Position numbers and translations under genes: made by a program. A DNA stretch of 64,000 bases, taken from Curvibacter microcysteis. Lineage in GTDB: Bacteria > Pseudomonadota > Gammaproteobacteria > Burkholderiales > Burkholderiaceae_C. The notes below the pieces were generated by a model. The model worked only from the letters and a program-made list of their open reading frames with translations, made no database searches and was not told the DNA's origin. The DNA lies in the NCBI RefSeq assembly GCF_028649435.1, contig NZ_JAQSIN010000007.1; one strand, 5' to 3'. Below, piece by piece: positions 41,676 through 49,800 of the stretch; the stretch's first letter is position 1, and each line of letters starts with the position of its first letter.

Positions 41676-42566
41676 TCAGAGGCTCAGCGTCTTCAGGTAG
41701 CTGCGGAAGCCCGCGCCCACCTCAGGGTGTTGCAGGGCCAGTTCCACCGTGGCTTCTAGGAAGCCTTCCTTGCTGCCGCAGTCGTAGCGCTTGCCTTCGT
41801 ATTGCCAGGCGTAGACCGGCTCGCTGGCCATCAGGCGGGCGATGGCGTCGGTGAGCTGGATCTCGCCACCGGCGCCCTTGGGCTGGGTGCGCAGCATCTC
41901 GAAGATGGCCGGGGTCAGCACGTAGCGGCCCGCCACGCCCATGCGCGACGGGGCCACTTCAGGCATGGGCTTTTCAACGATGTGGCTGACCTTGAGCGTG
42001 CGCTCGCCGGCCGGCTCGCCCACCACGATGCCGTAGCGGCGCACGTGTTCCTTCGGCACTTCCTGCACGGCGAGGATGGACGCGCCGAGCTGGGCAAATT
42101 GCTCAGTCATCTGCGCCATGATGGCCTTGCCGCCGGCGGGTGCCGCCATCAAGTCGTCGGCCAGCAGCACGGCAAAGGGCTCGTCACCGACCAGGTGGGC
42201 GGCGCACAGCACGGCGTGGCCCAGGCCCAGCGAGCGCGGTTGGCGCACGTAGGAGAAGGACATGCCCGCCGGTTGCAGCGAGCGCACCAGGGCCAGCATT
42301 TCGTGCTTTTGAGCGGCTTCGAGCTCGGCTTCGAGCTCATAGGCGGTGTCGAAGTGGTCTTCGATGGCGCGCTTGGCCCGGCCGGTCACAAAGATCATGT
42401 GGTTGATGCCCGCAGCTTGGGCTTCTTCCACGGCGTACTGGATCAGGGGCTTGTCGACCACCGGCAGCATTTCCTTGGGGCTGGCCTTGGTGGCCGGCAG
42501 GAAACGCGTGCCCAGGCCCGCCACAGGAAACACCGCCTTGCGCACGGCTTGAATTGTTTGACTCAT
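41676..42566 (-). CDS. galU: UTP--glucose-1-phosphate uridylyltransferase
   Basis: A 296-residue nucleotidyltransferase making UDP-glucose. The nucleotide-binding loop GLGTRFLPATKASPKEMLP (about residues 18-36) and VDKPLIQYAVEEA are typical, as are the sugar-site residues in YDCGSKEGFLEA. The start lies one base from the valS stop, so the two are probably co-transcribed. UDP-glucose feeds envelope polysaccharides. Confidence 0.96.
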   Translation of the reverse strand: MSQTIQAVRKAVFPVAGLGTRFLPATKASPKEMLPVVDKPLIQYAVEEAQAAGINHMIFVTGRAKRAIEDHFDTAYELEAELEAAQKHEMLALVRSLQPAGMSFSYVRQPRSLGLGHAVLCAAHLVGDEPFAVLLADDLMAAPAGGKAIMAQMTEQFAQLGASILAVQEVPKEHVRRYGIVVGEPAGERTLKVSHIVEKPMPEVAPSRMGVAGRYVLTPAIFEMLRTQPKGAGGEIQLTDAIARLMASEPVYAWQYEGKRYDCGSKEGFLEATVELALQHPEVGAGFRSYLKTLSL

Positions 42567-42567
42567 C

Positions 42568-45546
42568 TCAGCTCATCCTCCGTAATTGATCTTGAATGCC
42601 GGCCAGCTTGGTGGAGAAGTCAGCCACGCGCTTCTTCTCCTGCTCGATCACGGCCGGCGGGGCCTTGGCCACAAAGGCCTCGTTGGACAGTTTGCCGTTG
42701 GCCTTGGTGATTTCACCTTCCAGGCGAGCGGCTTCCTTGCTCAGGCGGGCTTTTTCTGCCTCGATGTCAATCTCGACAAACAAGCACACCCGGGCTCGGC
42801 CCACCACCGCCACCGGTGCGGCTTGGGCGGCGGCGGCCCAGGCGGCCTCGTCGTCGAACAGCTTGACTTCGCTGAGCTTGGCCAGTGCTTGCAGTATTTG
42901 TGCCGACTGTTGCAGGAATGTGGCTTCGTCGGCGTTGTTGGCCAGGGCCAACAGCGGCAGTCGGGTCGCGGGCGACACGCCCAGCTCGCCGCGCAGGTTG
43001 CGGCAAGCGTCCACCAGGTCTTTCAGGCGGGCCACATAGGCGATGGCATCGGGGTCGATCTTGGCGGGTTGTGCTTCCGGGTAACGGGCCACGCTGATCG
43101 ATTCGCCCGGCAAGCCGGCCACCGGCGCCACGATTTGCCACAGCTCTTCGGTGATGAAGGGGATGATCGGGTGCGCCAGGCGCAGGATGGCTTCCAGCGT
43201 GCGGATCAGGGTGCGGCGGGTGCCGCGCTGCTGGGCTTCGTTGCCAGTCTGGATCTGCACCTTGGCGATCTCCAGGTACCAGTCGCAGAACTCGTTCCAG
43301 ACGAAGTCATAGAGGCGGTTGGCCACGTTGTCGAGGCGGTAGTCCTCGAAGCCCTTGGCGATGTCGGCTTCGACCTGTTGCAGCACCGAGCTGATCCAGC
43401 GGTCTGCCTGGCTGAAGTGCATGTAGCCGTGGGCCTTGCCGCCCACCGAGCAGTCGGCCTTGGTGTGCTCCATCAGGCCGCAGTCCTGGCCTTCGCAGTT
43501 CATCAGCACGAAGCGGGTGGCGTTCCAGAGCTTGTTGCAGAAGTTGCGGTAGCCCTCGCAGCGCTTGCTGTCGAAGTTGATGCTGCGGCCCAGCGAGGCC
43601 AGGGCCGCGAAGGTGAAGCGCAGCGCGTCGGCACCGTAGGCGGGGATGCCTTCAGGGAACTCTTTTTGCGTGTTCTTGCGCACCTGGGGGGCGGTTTCGG
43701 GCTTGCGCAGGCCGGTGGTGCGCTTGTCCAGCAGGGGCTCGAGCGAGATGCCGTCGATCAGGTCCACCGGGTCCAGCACATTGCCTTCGGACTTGCTCAT
43801 CTTCTTGCCTTGGGCGTCGCGCACCAGGCCGTGGATGTAGACGTGCTTGAACGGCACCTTGCCCGTGAAGTGGGTGGTCATCATGATCATCCGGGCGACC
43901 CAGAAGAAGATGATGTCGTAGCCCGTCACCAGCACGCTGCTGGGCAGGTACAGGTTGAAGTCGTCGGTGGCCGCGTCGGTTTGATCAGGCCAGCCCATGG
44001 TGCTGAAGGGCACCAGAGCGGACGAGTACCAGGTGTCGAGCACGTCTTCGTCGCGGCGCAGGGTCTTGCCCGGGGCCTTGGCCTGGGCTTCGGCTTCATT
44101 GCGGGCCACGATGACCTGGCCGTCTTCGTCGTACCAGGCCGGAATTTGGTGGCCCCACCACAGCTGGCGGCTGATGCACCAGTCCTGGATGTTGTTCATC
44201 CACTGGTTGTAGGTGTTGACCCAGTTCTCGGGCACGAACTTGACCTCGCCACTGGCCACGGCGTCGATGGCCTTCTGCGCGATCGAGCGGGTATCGAGTG
44301 CCGGATCGGACCCGGCGCCGGGCCGCCCCAAGCCGGGGCCAGCCCCCTCGGGGGGCAGCGAACCACACGCAGTGGGGAGCGTGGGGGCCTTGTTCATGGC
44401 AACAAACCATTGGTCGGTCAGCATGGGCTCGATCACCTGGCCGGTGCGGGTGCAGCGCGGCACCATCAGCTTGTGCTTCTTGACCTCGACCAGGGCGCCG
44501 GCGGCCTCCAGGTCGGCCACCACGGCCTTGCGGGCCACGAAGCGGTCCAGGCCTTGGTACTTGGCGGGGGCGTTTTCGTTGATCTTGGCTTCCAGGGTTA
44601 GCACACAGATCATGGGCAGGCCATGGCGTTGGCCCACGGCGTAGTCGTTTTGGTCGTGGGCGGGCGTGACCTTGACCACGCCGGTGCCGAACTCGCGGTC
44701 CACGTAGTCGTCGGCAATCACCGGGATTTCGCGGTCGGTCAGCGGCAGCTTGACCGTCTTGCCGATCAGCGCGGTGTAGCGTTCGTCCTCAGGGTGCACC
44801 ATCACGGCCACGTCGCCCAACAGGGTTTCGGGGCGGGTAGTGGCCACGGTCAGGCTGCCGGAGCCGTCAGCCAGCGGGTAGGCGATGTGCCACAGGCTGC
44901 CGTCTTCTTCTTCGCTTTCCACCTCGAGGTCGGATACGGCCGACATCAGTACCGGGTCCCAGTTGACCAGGCGCTTGCCGCGGTAGATCAGGCCTTGCTC
45001 GAACAGGCGCACAAAGGTTTCGGTCACCACGCTGGAGAGCTTGTCGTCCATGGTGAAGTACTCACGGCCCCAGTCCACGCTGTCGCCCATGCGGCGCATC
45101 TGGGTGGTGATGGTGTTGCCGGACTTTTCTTTCCACTCCCAGACCTTGCTGACAAAGTTCTTGCGGCCCAGGTCGTGGCGGCTGAGTTGTTGCTCTTGCA
45201 GCTGGCGCTCCACCACGATCTGCGTGGCGATGCCGGCGTGGTCGGTGCCGGGCACCCAGACCGTGTTGTGGCCCTTCATGCGGTGGTAACGCGTGAGGCT
45301 GTCCATGATGGTCTGGTTGAAGGCGTGGCCCATGTGCAGCGTGCCCGTCACATTGGGGGGCGGCAGCTGGATGGCGAAGGAGGGCGCTTGCGCATCGGGC
45401 ACGCCCGTGCCGCGCACGCCGGCCTTGCCGTAGCCGCGCTGCTCCCACAAGGGGCCCCAGCGCTGTTCGATGGCGGCAGGTTCAAACGACTTGGAAAGGC
45501 TGTTCAGGCCGGTCTGGGGCGCGGCGTTGTCCGGGGTGTTGCTCAT
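42568..45546 (-). CDS. valS: Valine--tRNA ligase, with in-frame repeat insertion
   Basis: A 992-residue class Ia synthetase. The HIGH motif is PPPNVTGTLHMGHAF (about residues 60-74), the KMSKS motif is KKMSKSEGN, and a C-terminal coiled coil (EAEKARLSKEAARLEGEI) is present. Between DQWFVAMNK and SIAQKAIDA an extra segment of about 30 Gly/Pro-rich residues (LPTACGSLPPEGAGPGLGRP...) is coded by a palindromic repeat (44308-44392). It lies just before the catalytic-domain block NTYNQWMNNIQDWCISRQLWWG, where E. coli ValRS has no such insert. The frame is preserved and the enzyme is presumably active. Confidence 0.95.
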   Translation of the reverse strand: MSNTPDNAAPQTGLNSLSKSFEPAAIEQRWGPLWEQRGYGKAGVRGTGVPDAQAPSFAIQLPPPNVTGTLHMGHAFNQTIMDSLTRYHRMKGHNTVWVPGTDHAGIATQIVVERQLQEQQLSRHDLGRKNFVSKVWEWKEKSGNTITTQMRRMGDSVDWGREYFTMDDKLSSVVTETFVRLFEQGLIYRGKRLVNWDPVLMSAVSDLEVESEEEDGSLWHIAYPLADGSGSLTVATTRPETLLGDVAVMVHPEDERYTALIGKTVKLPLTDREIPVIADDYVDREFGTGVVKVTPAHDQNDYAVGQRHGLPMICVLTLEAKINENAPAKYQGLDRFVARKAVVADLEAAGALVEVKKHKLMVPRCTRTGQVIEPMLTDQWFVAMNKAPTLPTACGSLPPEGAGPGLGRPGAGSDPALDTRSIAQKAIDAVASGEVKFVPENWVNTYNQWMNNIQDWCISRQLWWGHQIPAWYDEDGQVIVARNEAEAQAKAPGKTLRRDEDVLDTWYSSALVPFSTMGWPDQTDAATDDFNLYLPSSVLVTGYDIIFFWVARMIMMTTHFTGKVPFKHVYIHGLVRDAQGKKMSKSEGNVLDPVDLIDGISLEPLLDKRTTGLRKPETAPQVRKNTQKEFPEGIPAYGADALRFTFAALASLGRSINFDSKRCEGYRNFCNKLWNATRFVLMNCEGQDCGLMEHTKADCSVGGKAHGYMHFSQADRWISSVLQQVEADIAKGFEDYRLDNVANRLYDFVWNEFCDWYLEIAKVQIQTGNEAQQRGTRRTLIRTLEAILRLAHPIIPFITEELWQIVAPVAGLPGESISVARYPEAQPAKIDPDAIAYVARLKDLVDACRNLRGELGVSPATRLPLLALANNADEATFLQQSAQILQALAKLSEVKLFDDEAAWAAAAQAAPVAVVGRARVCLFVEIDIEAEKARLSKEAARLEGEITKANGKLSNEAFVAKAPPAVIEQEKKRVADFSTKLAGIQDQLRRMS
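44308..44392. repeat. GC-rich palindromic repeat inserted in valS
   Basis: Three nested hairpins in a row: CCCGGCGCCGGG, GCCCCAAGCCGGGGC and CCCCCTCGGGGGG, followed by the tail CAGCGAACCACACGCAGTGG. I recall repeats of this layout (CCCCCGAGGGGG plus a GCAGCGAA..CAC..AGTG tail) as dispersed intergenic elements in Comamonadaceae. In this window only this one copy was found. Confidence 0.6.
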
Positions 45547-45558
45547 GGGCTGGGAAAT

Positions 45559-45583
45559 GAAAACGGCACCCTGGGGTGCCGTC
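45559..45583 (-). terminator. Terminator of the second VOC gene
   Basis: ACGGCACC, loop CTGG, GGTGCCGT; the minus-strand transcript continues into GTTTTCATTTC. Confidence 0.65.
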
Positions 45584-45702
45584 TGGTGACTGTTGCAGGA
45601 TGGCGTTGATTTTAGCGGGCCCGGGCCGCGCTGACGCCGCCGGCGTCATAAAGCGCACCGAGCCGGCGCCAAGGCGGGCACCTGTCAGCGCCTTCAGCCT
45701 CC

Positions 45703-46326
45703 TCAGGCCTGGCCTGGCACGAATTCTGGGCGGTCGTTGTGCTGCGGCTTCAGGGGCGCGGCGACTTGGCCTGCGGCGCGCTCTTGGCGCCATTGTTCCT
45801 TGCGCGCGGTCCACGCCTTCAAGCGTTGATGTGCGGTGGTGCTCTCCCGCGCCATGTCGGCGTCGTTGGCCAGTTGGGCGCTCAGCTCCAGGCGGATGCC
45901 ATTGGGGTCGAAGAAGTAAATGCTTTTGAAGATGTGGTGGTCGGTCACCCCCAGCACCTCCACGCCGTGGGCTTGCAGGCGGGCCTTGGTGTTCTCCAGC
46001 TCTTGCTCGGTGTTGACGCGGAAGGCGATGTGGTTCACCCACAGCGGGGTGTTGGGCGAAGGTTCGGGCTTGATGTCGTCGCCCAGGTCAAAAAAGGCGA
46101 TGAAGGAGCCGTCCTGCAGCCGGAAGAAGAAGTGCGTGTAAGGGCAGTACTCGCCGGTGCTGGGCACGTAGTCGCTTTGGATGATGTGGTAGAGCGGCAG
46201 GCCCAGGATGTCCTCGTAGAAGTGGCGGGTCTCTTCGGCATCGCGCGCCTTGTAGGCGTAGTGGTGCAGCTGCTGAATAGGGGCGGGGGCGGGCAGCGGG
46301 GGCTGGTTTGGCAAGAGCTGGGCCAT
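45703..46326 (-). CDS. VOC-family metalloprotein, ring-cleavage dioxygenase-like (paralogue 2)
   Basis: A 207-residue homologue of the VOC protein at 23635-24171. Metal ligands His22 (LHHYAY), His99 (VNHIAF) and Glu147 (IRLEL) are kept. Conserved blocks include GVTDHHIFKSIYFFDPNG, and a charged C-terminal tail (TARKEQWRQER) is extra. It stands alone, but an operator like those of the P450/IclR locus lies upstream. GGAG is eight bases before the ATG at 46326; a longer start at 46377 would overlap the operator edge. Confidence 0.85.
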   Translation of the reverse strand: MAQLLPNQPPLPAPAPIQQLHHYAYKARDAEETRHFYEDILGLPLYHIIQSDYVPSTGEYCPYTHFFFRLQDGSFIAFFDLGDDIKPEPSPNTPLWVNHIAFRVNTEQELENTKARLQAHGVEVLGVTDHHIFKSIYFFDPNGIRLELSAQLANDADMARESTTAHQRLKAWTARKEQWRQERAAGQVAAPLKPQHNDRPEFVPGQA

Positions 46327-46378
46327 GGTGTCTCCAAAGCGTGCGCTTTGGGGCAGCGCAACGGGGTTGTTTAACAAT

Positions 46379-46395
46379 GCGTAATCGATTTACTT
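46379..46395 (-). promoter_or_regulatory. Distal copy of the IclR-type operator
   Basis: GCGTAA-TCGAT-TTACTT: left arm identical to the operator at 26569, same five-base spacer, and TTAC of the right arm kept. It lies 52 bases before the start of the second VOC gene. Confidence 0.5.
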
Positions 46396-46451
46396 TATCG
46401 TAATTTCATGAGGGTGCCAAGTCCCAGGACTTCCAGGCATGCGCGGTGGGA

Positions 46452-46481
46452 TTGCCCGGTGGCGCTTGTGCCTCCGATAAT
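46452..46481 (+). promoter_or_regulatory. Candidate promoter of the cyclase-PilZ gene
   Basis: TTGCCC (46452-46457), 18 bases, GATAAT (46476-46481), 67 bases before the ATG. Confidence 0.45.
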
Positions 46482-46548
46482 GTGTAGAAATGAACAATCA
46501 AGACCCCCTCGTCACCGGGTTGCCCTCCCGGGCTGCGCCTTCTCTGGC

Positions 46549-47643
46549 ATGACTTTGATTTCCATATCTCCCCCCGCGGTGGCCAACGAACTGAGCCAGC
46601 GCTTGCAGACCTTGTTATTGCGCGAGACAGGGCAGGGCCTCTCGTCCGCCGCCATGAATGAGCTCTTGGCCCTGACTGGGCACTTGGTCTCTGGCGTGGG
46701 CACGCCCGAGGTGGCTCAGCGCGAGGTGACGGTTTTGCTGGCTGACTTGCGCGGCTTCACGGCTTTGACCGCGACCCAGCCGGCTGGGGTCATCATCGCT
46801 TTGCTGAACCGTTGCCTGTCGGTGCTGAGTGAGGTCATCCTGCGCCACGGCGGCACCATCGACAAATTCATGGGTGACTCGGTGATGGCCTTGTTTGGGG
46901 CGCCTGAGGGGCGGCCTGACGACGTGGACCGCGCCCTGGTCTGCGCCGTGGAAATGCAGCAGGCCATGGAGCGTCTCAACCACGAAGACCAGCACCTGGG
47001 GCTGCCCGAGCTCTACATGGGCATTGGCATCAACACCGGGCAGGTGATCGCTGGGCGCTTTGGCTCGGCCGCCTATTCGCAGTACACGGTGATTGGGGAT
47101 GAGGTGAACCTGGCCTCGCGCATCGAGTCCTTCAGCCTGCGTGGCCAGGTGCTCATCAGCGAACACACCTTTGAGCGTTGCCAGCACCTGGTCGAGGCCT
47201 CGGGCCCGATGGAGGTGCATGTCAAGGGCAAGAGCGAGCCGGTGCGGGTGCGTGAGGTGGTGGCCATCCCTTCGCGGGGCTTGCGGGTGCCGCGCACCGA
47301 GGGGCGGCGCAGCCACCGTGTGGAGGTGAATCTGGCCTGTGTGCTGCACGAGCTGCAGGACAAGGTGGTCGTGCCCAGGGCCCTGTCGGCCACCATTCTC
47401 GACATTGGCTACCACGGCCTGCAATTGGAGCTGGACCAGCCCTTGACCCCGTTTGCCGAGCTCAAGCTCGAGTTTGGCCTGCGTTTGCTGGACTTTCTGG
47501 TCAGCGACGTCTACGCCAAAGTGGTCAAGTGCCGGCCCCACCAGGGGCGTTGGCGTGCGGGTTTGGAGTTCACCGCCATCGGTGTCGACAGCAGCGCCCA
47601 GCTACAGACCTTTGTGCAGCTGCTGGTGGCGCGCGGCGGCTGA
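46549..47643 (+). CDS. Class III nucleotide cyclase with C-terminal PilZ-like domain
   Basis: A 364-residue cytoplasmic protein. Residues about 55-235 are a class III adenylate/guanylate cyclase domain: VTVLLADLRGFTAL (metal Asp), KFMGDSVMALFGAP (second metal Asp), GIGINTGQVIAG and VIGDEVNLASRIE. Residues 240-364 look like a PilZ domain: RRSHRVEVNL (RxxxR) and ILDIGYHGLQL in place of D/NxSxxG, the Ser being Gly, so cyclic di-GMP binding may be weak. It would join cAMP (or cGMP) making to cyclic di-GMP sensing. The start at 46549 (MTLISISPPAVA) follows the candidate promoter; the frame upstream is non-coding in look. Confidence 0.85.
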   Translation: MTLISISPPAVANELSQRLQTLLLRETGQGLSSAAMNELLALTGHLVSGVGTPEVAQREVTVLLADLRGFTALTATQPAGVIIALLNRCLSVLSEVILRHGGTIDKFMGDSVMALFGAPEGRPDDVDRALVCAVEMQQAMERLNHEDQHLGLPELYMGIGINTGQVIAGRFGSAAYSQYTVIGDEVNLASRIESFSLRGQVLISEHTFERCQHLVEASGPMEVHVKGKSEPVRVREVVAIPSRGLRVPRTEGRRSHRVEVNLACVLHELQDKVVVPRALSATILDIGYHGLQLELDQPLTPFAELKLEFGLRLLDFLVSDVYAKVVKCRPHQGRWRAGLEFTAIGVDSSAQLQTFVQLLVARGG

Positions 47644-47684
47644 GGCGCGCACCAGCTGGGTGGCTGAGGCCTGACGCGGCCCAT

Positions 47685-47722
47685 GAAAAAAGCCCTTGTC
47701 ACCCCGCAGGGTGACAAGGGCT
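47685..47722. terminator. Strong terminator between cyclase and YceI genes
   Basis: AGCCCTTGTCACCC, loop CGCA, GGGTGACAAGGGCT, 14 perfect pairs, with an A6 run on the left that makes it strongest for the minus-strand YceI transcript. Confidence 0.85.
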
Positions 47723-47757
47723 GTGAGCCCCCGGAGGGGGCTGCTCAGGCGAGCCGC

Positions 47758-48333
47758 TTATTGCTTGACCGCTTCAACTTGCAAGCGCAGCAGCACGTTC
47801 TTGGGGAAGCCCCAGTCCACGCCGTAGTTCAGGCCCCATTGGGTGCGGTCGATGGTGGCTTCGAAGTCGCCGCCGCAGACTTCACGCTTGAGCATGGGGC
47901 TTTGGTAGCAGTTGAATTGGTTGGCCTTCAGGGTGACCGGGTTGGTCTTGCCCAGCAGGGTCAGGGTGCCAGCCACTTCGGTGACCTTGTCGCCGTTGAA
48001 GCTGAACTTGTCGCCCACGAACTTGAAGTTGGGGAATTGGGCGGCGTTGAAGAGGTCGGCGCTTTGCAGGTGCTTGTCGAAAGCCGGGGTGCCGGTGTTG
48101 ATCGAAGCGGTTTCAAAGGTGATCTCCACCTTGCCGGTCTTGGCGGCCTTGTCCAGCTGCACCGAGCCTTCTTTCTTGTCGAAACGGCCACGGTTCATGG
48201 CGGCGCCAAAGTGGCCGATTTCGAAGTTGGCGAAGGTGTGGGTGGGCTCGATGGCGTAGGTGGCCGGCTCGGCTTGGGCCACGCCAGAAGCCAGGGCAGC
48301 CAAAGCGGCCAGAGCGATGAGGGAAGAACGCAT
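47758..48333 (-). CDS. YceI-family periplasmic protein 1
   Basis: A 191-residue lipocalin-like protein with a signal peptide (cleaved after AQA). The YceI fold motifs YAIEPTHTFANFEIGHFG and TFETASINTG... are followed by DLFNAAQFPNFKF and the C-terminal WGLNYGVDWGFPKNVLL. YceI proteins bind long isoprenoids such as ubiquinone-8 in the periplasm. It is the last of the b561-YceI-YceI group. The ATG at 48333 starts the signal peptide; an upstream start adds eight residues. Confidence 0.92.
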   Translation of the reverse strand: MRSSLIALAALAALASGVAQAEPATYAIEPTHTFANFEIGHFGAAMNRGRFDKKEGSVQLDKAAKTGKVEITFETASINTGTPAFDKHLQSADLFNAAQFPNFKFVGDKFSFNGDKVTEVAGTLTLLGKTNPVTLKANQFNCYQSPMLKREVCGGDFEATIDRTQWGLNYGVDWGFPKNVLLRLQVEAVKQ

Positions 48334-48398
48334 GGTTGAAACTCCAGTTGAGAACAAGGAACAGCAGGGGAAAAAACGAACCCAGCGCGGAGCAGGGC

Positions 48399-48977
48399 TT
48401 AGAACTTGTTGACGCCGCTCAGGGCGAACTTGAACTTGACTTGCACGTCGTCGGCGACCATGCCGGTGTCAGCCCATTCGCCTTCACCAATCTTGAAGGC
48501 CAGGCGCTTGATGGGCAGCACGCCGCTGGCGACCGTGTTGGCGCCGCTTTGCGTCAGGGTGATCGGGAAATGCACGTCTTGCACATTGCCCTTGATGCTC
48601 AGCTTGCCGGCGATTTCGAACTTGCCGCCGCCCAGGCCCTTGGCCGAGGTGGATTGGAAGGTCGCTTGCGGGAACTTGGCGGTGTTGAACCACGGGGCCT
48701 TGGGCAGCTCGGCGTCGGTCTCAGGCACGCCCAGCGTGGCGCTGGCGATGTCCACGGTCATGGCGATCTTGCTGGCTTCGGGTTTGGCCGGGTCGAAGGC
48801 GATCTGCGCGTCGAACTTCTTGAAGCGGCCTTCCACGGGCACGCCCATTTGCTTGCTCACAAAAACGATTTCGCTTTGTGCCGGCACCAGCTTTTGGTCA
48901 GCGTGGGCGGCTGCGCCCATCAGGCCCAGGCCCAGCAAAGCCAGGGTGACAGCGGAACGGGTGGTGGTGAAAGTCAT
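48399..48977 (-). CDS. YceI-family periplasmic protein 2
   Basis: A 192-residue YceI protein with signal peptide MTFTTTRSAVTLALLGLGLMGAAAHA. It is clearly diverged from its neighbour: QKLVPAQSEIVFVSKQMGVPVEGRF replaces the HTxxxFEIGHFG opening, while WFNTAKFPQATFQS and the C-terminal DDVQVKFKFALSG fit the family's polyisoprenoid-binding beta-barrel. Between cytochrome b561 and YceI 1 on the same strand. Confidence 0.9.
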   Translation of the reverse strand: MTFTTTRSAVTLALLGLGLMGAAAHADQKLVPAQSEIVFVSKQMGVPVEGRFKKFDAQIAFDPAKPEASKIAMTVDIASATLGVPETDAELPKAPWFNTAKFPQATFQSTSAKGLGGGKFEIAGKLSIKGNVQDVHFPITLTQSGANTVASGVLPIKRLAFKIGEGEWADTGMVADDVQVKFKFALSGVNKF

Positions 48978-49056
48978 GGCTCATCTCCTGTCGCGACCCC
49001 CTTGGGTCGCATGAAAAAAAGGTCAAGTGGGTGTGCGGATGCCGCAGGCCTGGGGT

Positions 49057-49632
49057 TCAGCCCCGCCCCGGCAGCATACGGTTGATCAAGCGGTCGCGGT
49101 CGATGATCTGGTGTTTCAAGGCGGCTGCCACGTGCAGGGCGGCCAGCGCGGCCAGGGCCCAGGCGCTGGCGGCGTGCCAGGGCTTGATCAGCTCGGACAG
49201 GGCCTTGTCGGCGCCGATGAAATCCGGCAGTGGGAACTGACCGAACAGCACGATGGGGAAGCCCGCAGCCGAGCTGTAGGCCCAGCCCAGCAGCGGCACG
49301 GCAAAGAACAGCAGGTACAGCAGGTGGTGGGTGCCATGGTGGGCCGCCCGCTGCCAGGCGGGCATGGCGGCTTCGACGGCCTGTGGCAGGGCGGGTGGGC
49401 GGTGGCTGAGGCGCCACAGCAAACGCAGCACCGACAGGATCAGGATGCTCACGCCAGCCCATTTGTGCCAGTTGTAGAGCTTCAGACGCTGAGGTGAGAA
49501 GGGCAGGTCGGCCATGTACAGACCGACGCAAAAGATGGTGACCAATGCCAAGCCCAGTACCCAGTGCAGCAGCATGGCCACACCGCTGTATCGGGCGGGT
49601 GATTCAACCGTTGGCGAATTGTTAGAAGCCAT
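49057..49632 (-). CDS. Cytochrome b561
   Basis: A 191-residue four-helix di-haem cytochrome b of the CybB family: SGVAMLLHWVLGLALV (first haem His), LYNWHKWAGVSILIL, HHGTHHLLYLLFFAVPLLGW and KPWHAASAWALAALAALHVAAALKHQ. It moves electrons between quinones and a periplasmic acceptor; CybB is a superoxide:quinone oxidoreductase in E. coli. Its operon with two YceI proteins, which bind ubiquinone, points to quinone redox work in the periplasm. Confidence 0.93.
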   Translation of the reverse strand: MASNNSPTVESPARYSGVAMLLHWVLGLALVTIFCVGLYMADLPFSPQRLKLYNWHKWAGVSILILSVLRLLWRLSHRPPALPQAVEAAMPAWQRAAHHGTHHLLYLLFFAVPLLGWAYSSAAGFPIVLFGQFPLPDFIGADKALSELIKPWHAASAWALAALAALHVAAALKHQIIDRDRLINRMLPGRG

Positions 49633-49800
49633 TTGTTAGCCTGTTGTTGACATTGCGTATGTGGACTCATTGACCCGCAACAAGTTCCTGAACTGCGCTC
49701 AGTGTAGGAAACAGACTTCTGAAACGGTTTCAGCTTGATTGATGCTTCGATTCAAAAAAATTGAATGGCTGGCCACCGTGGGACAGGTGCACCGCCCGCC

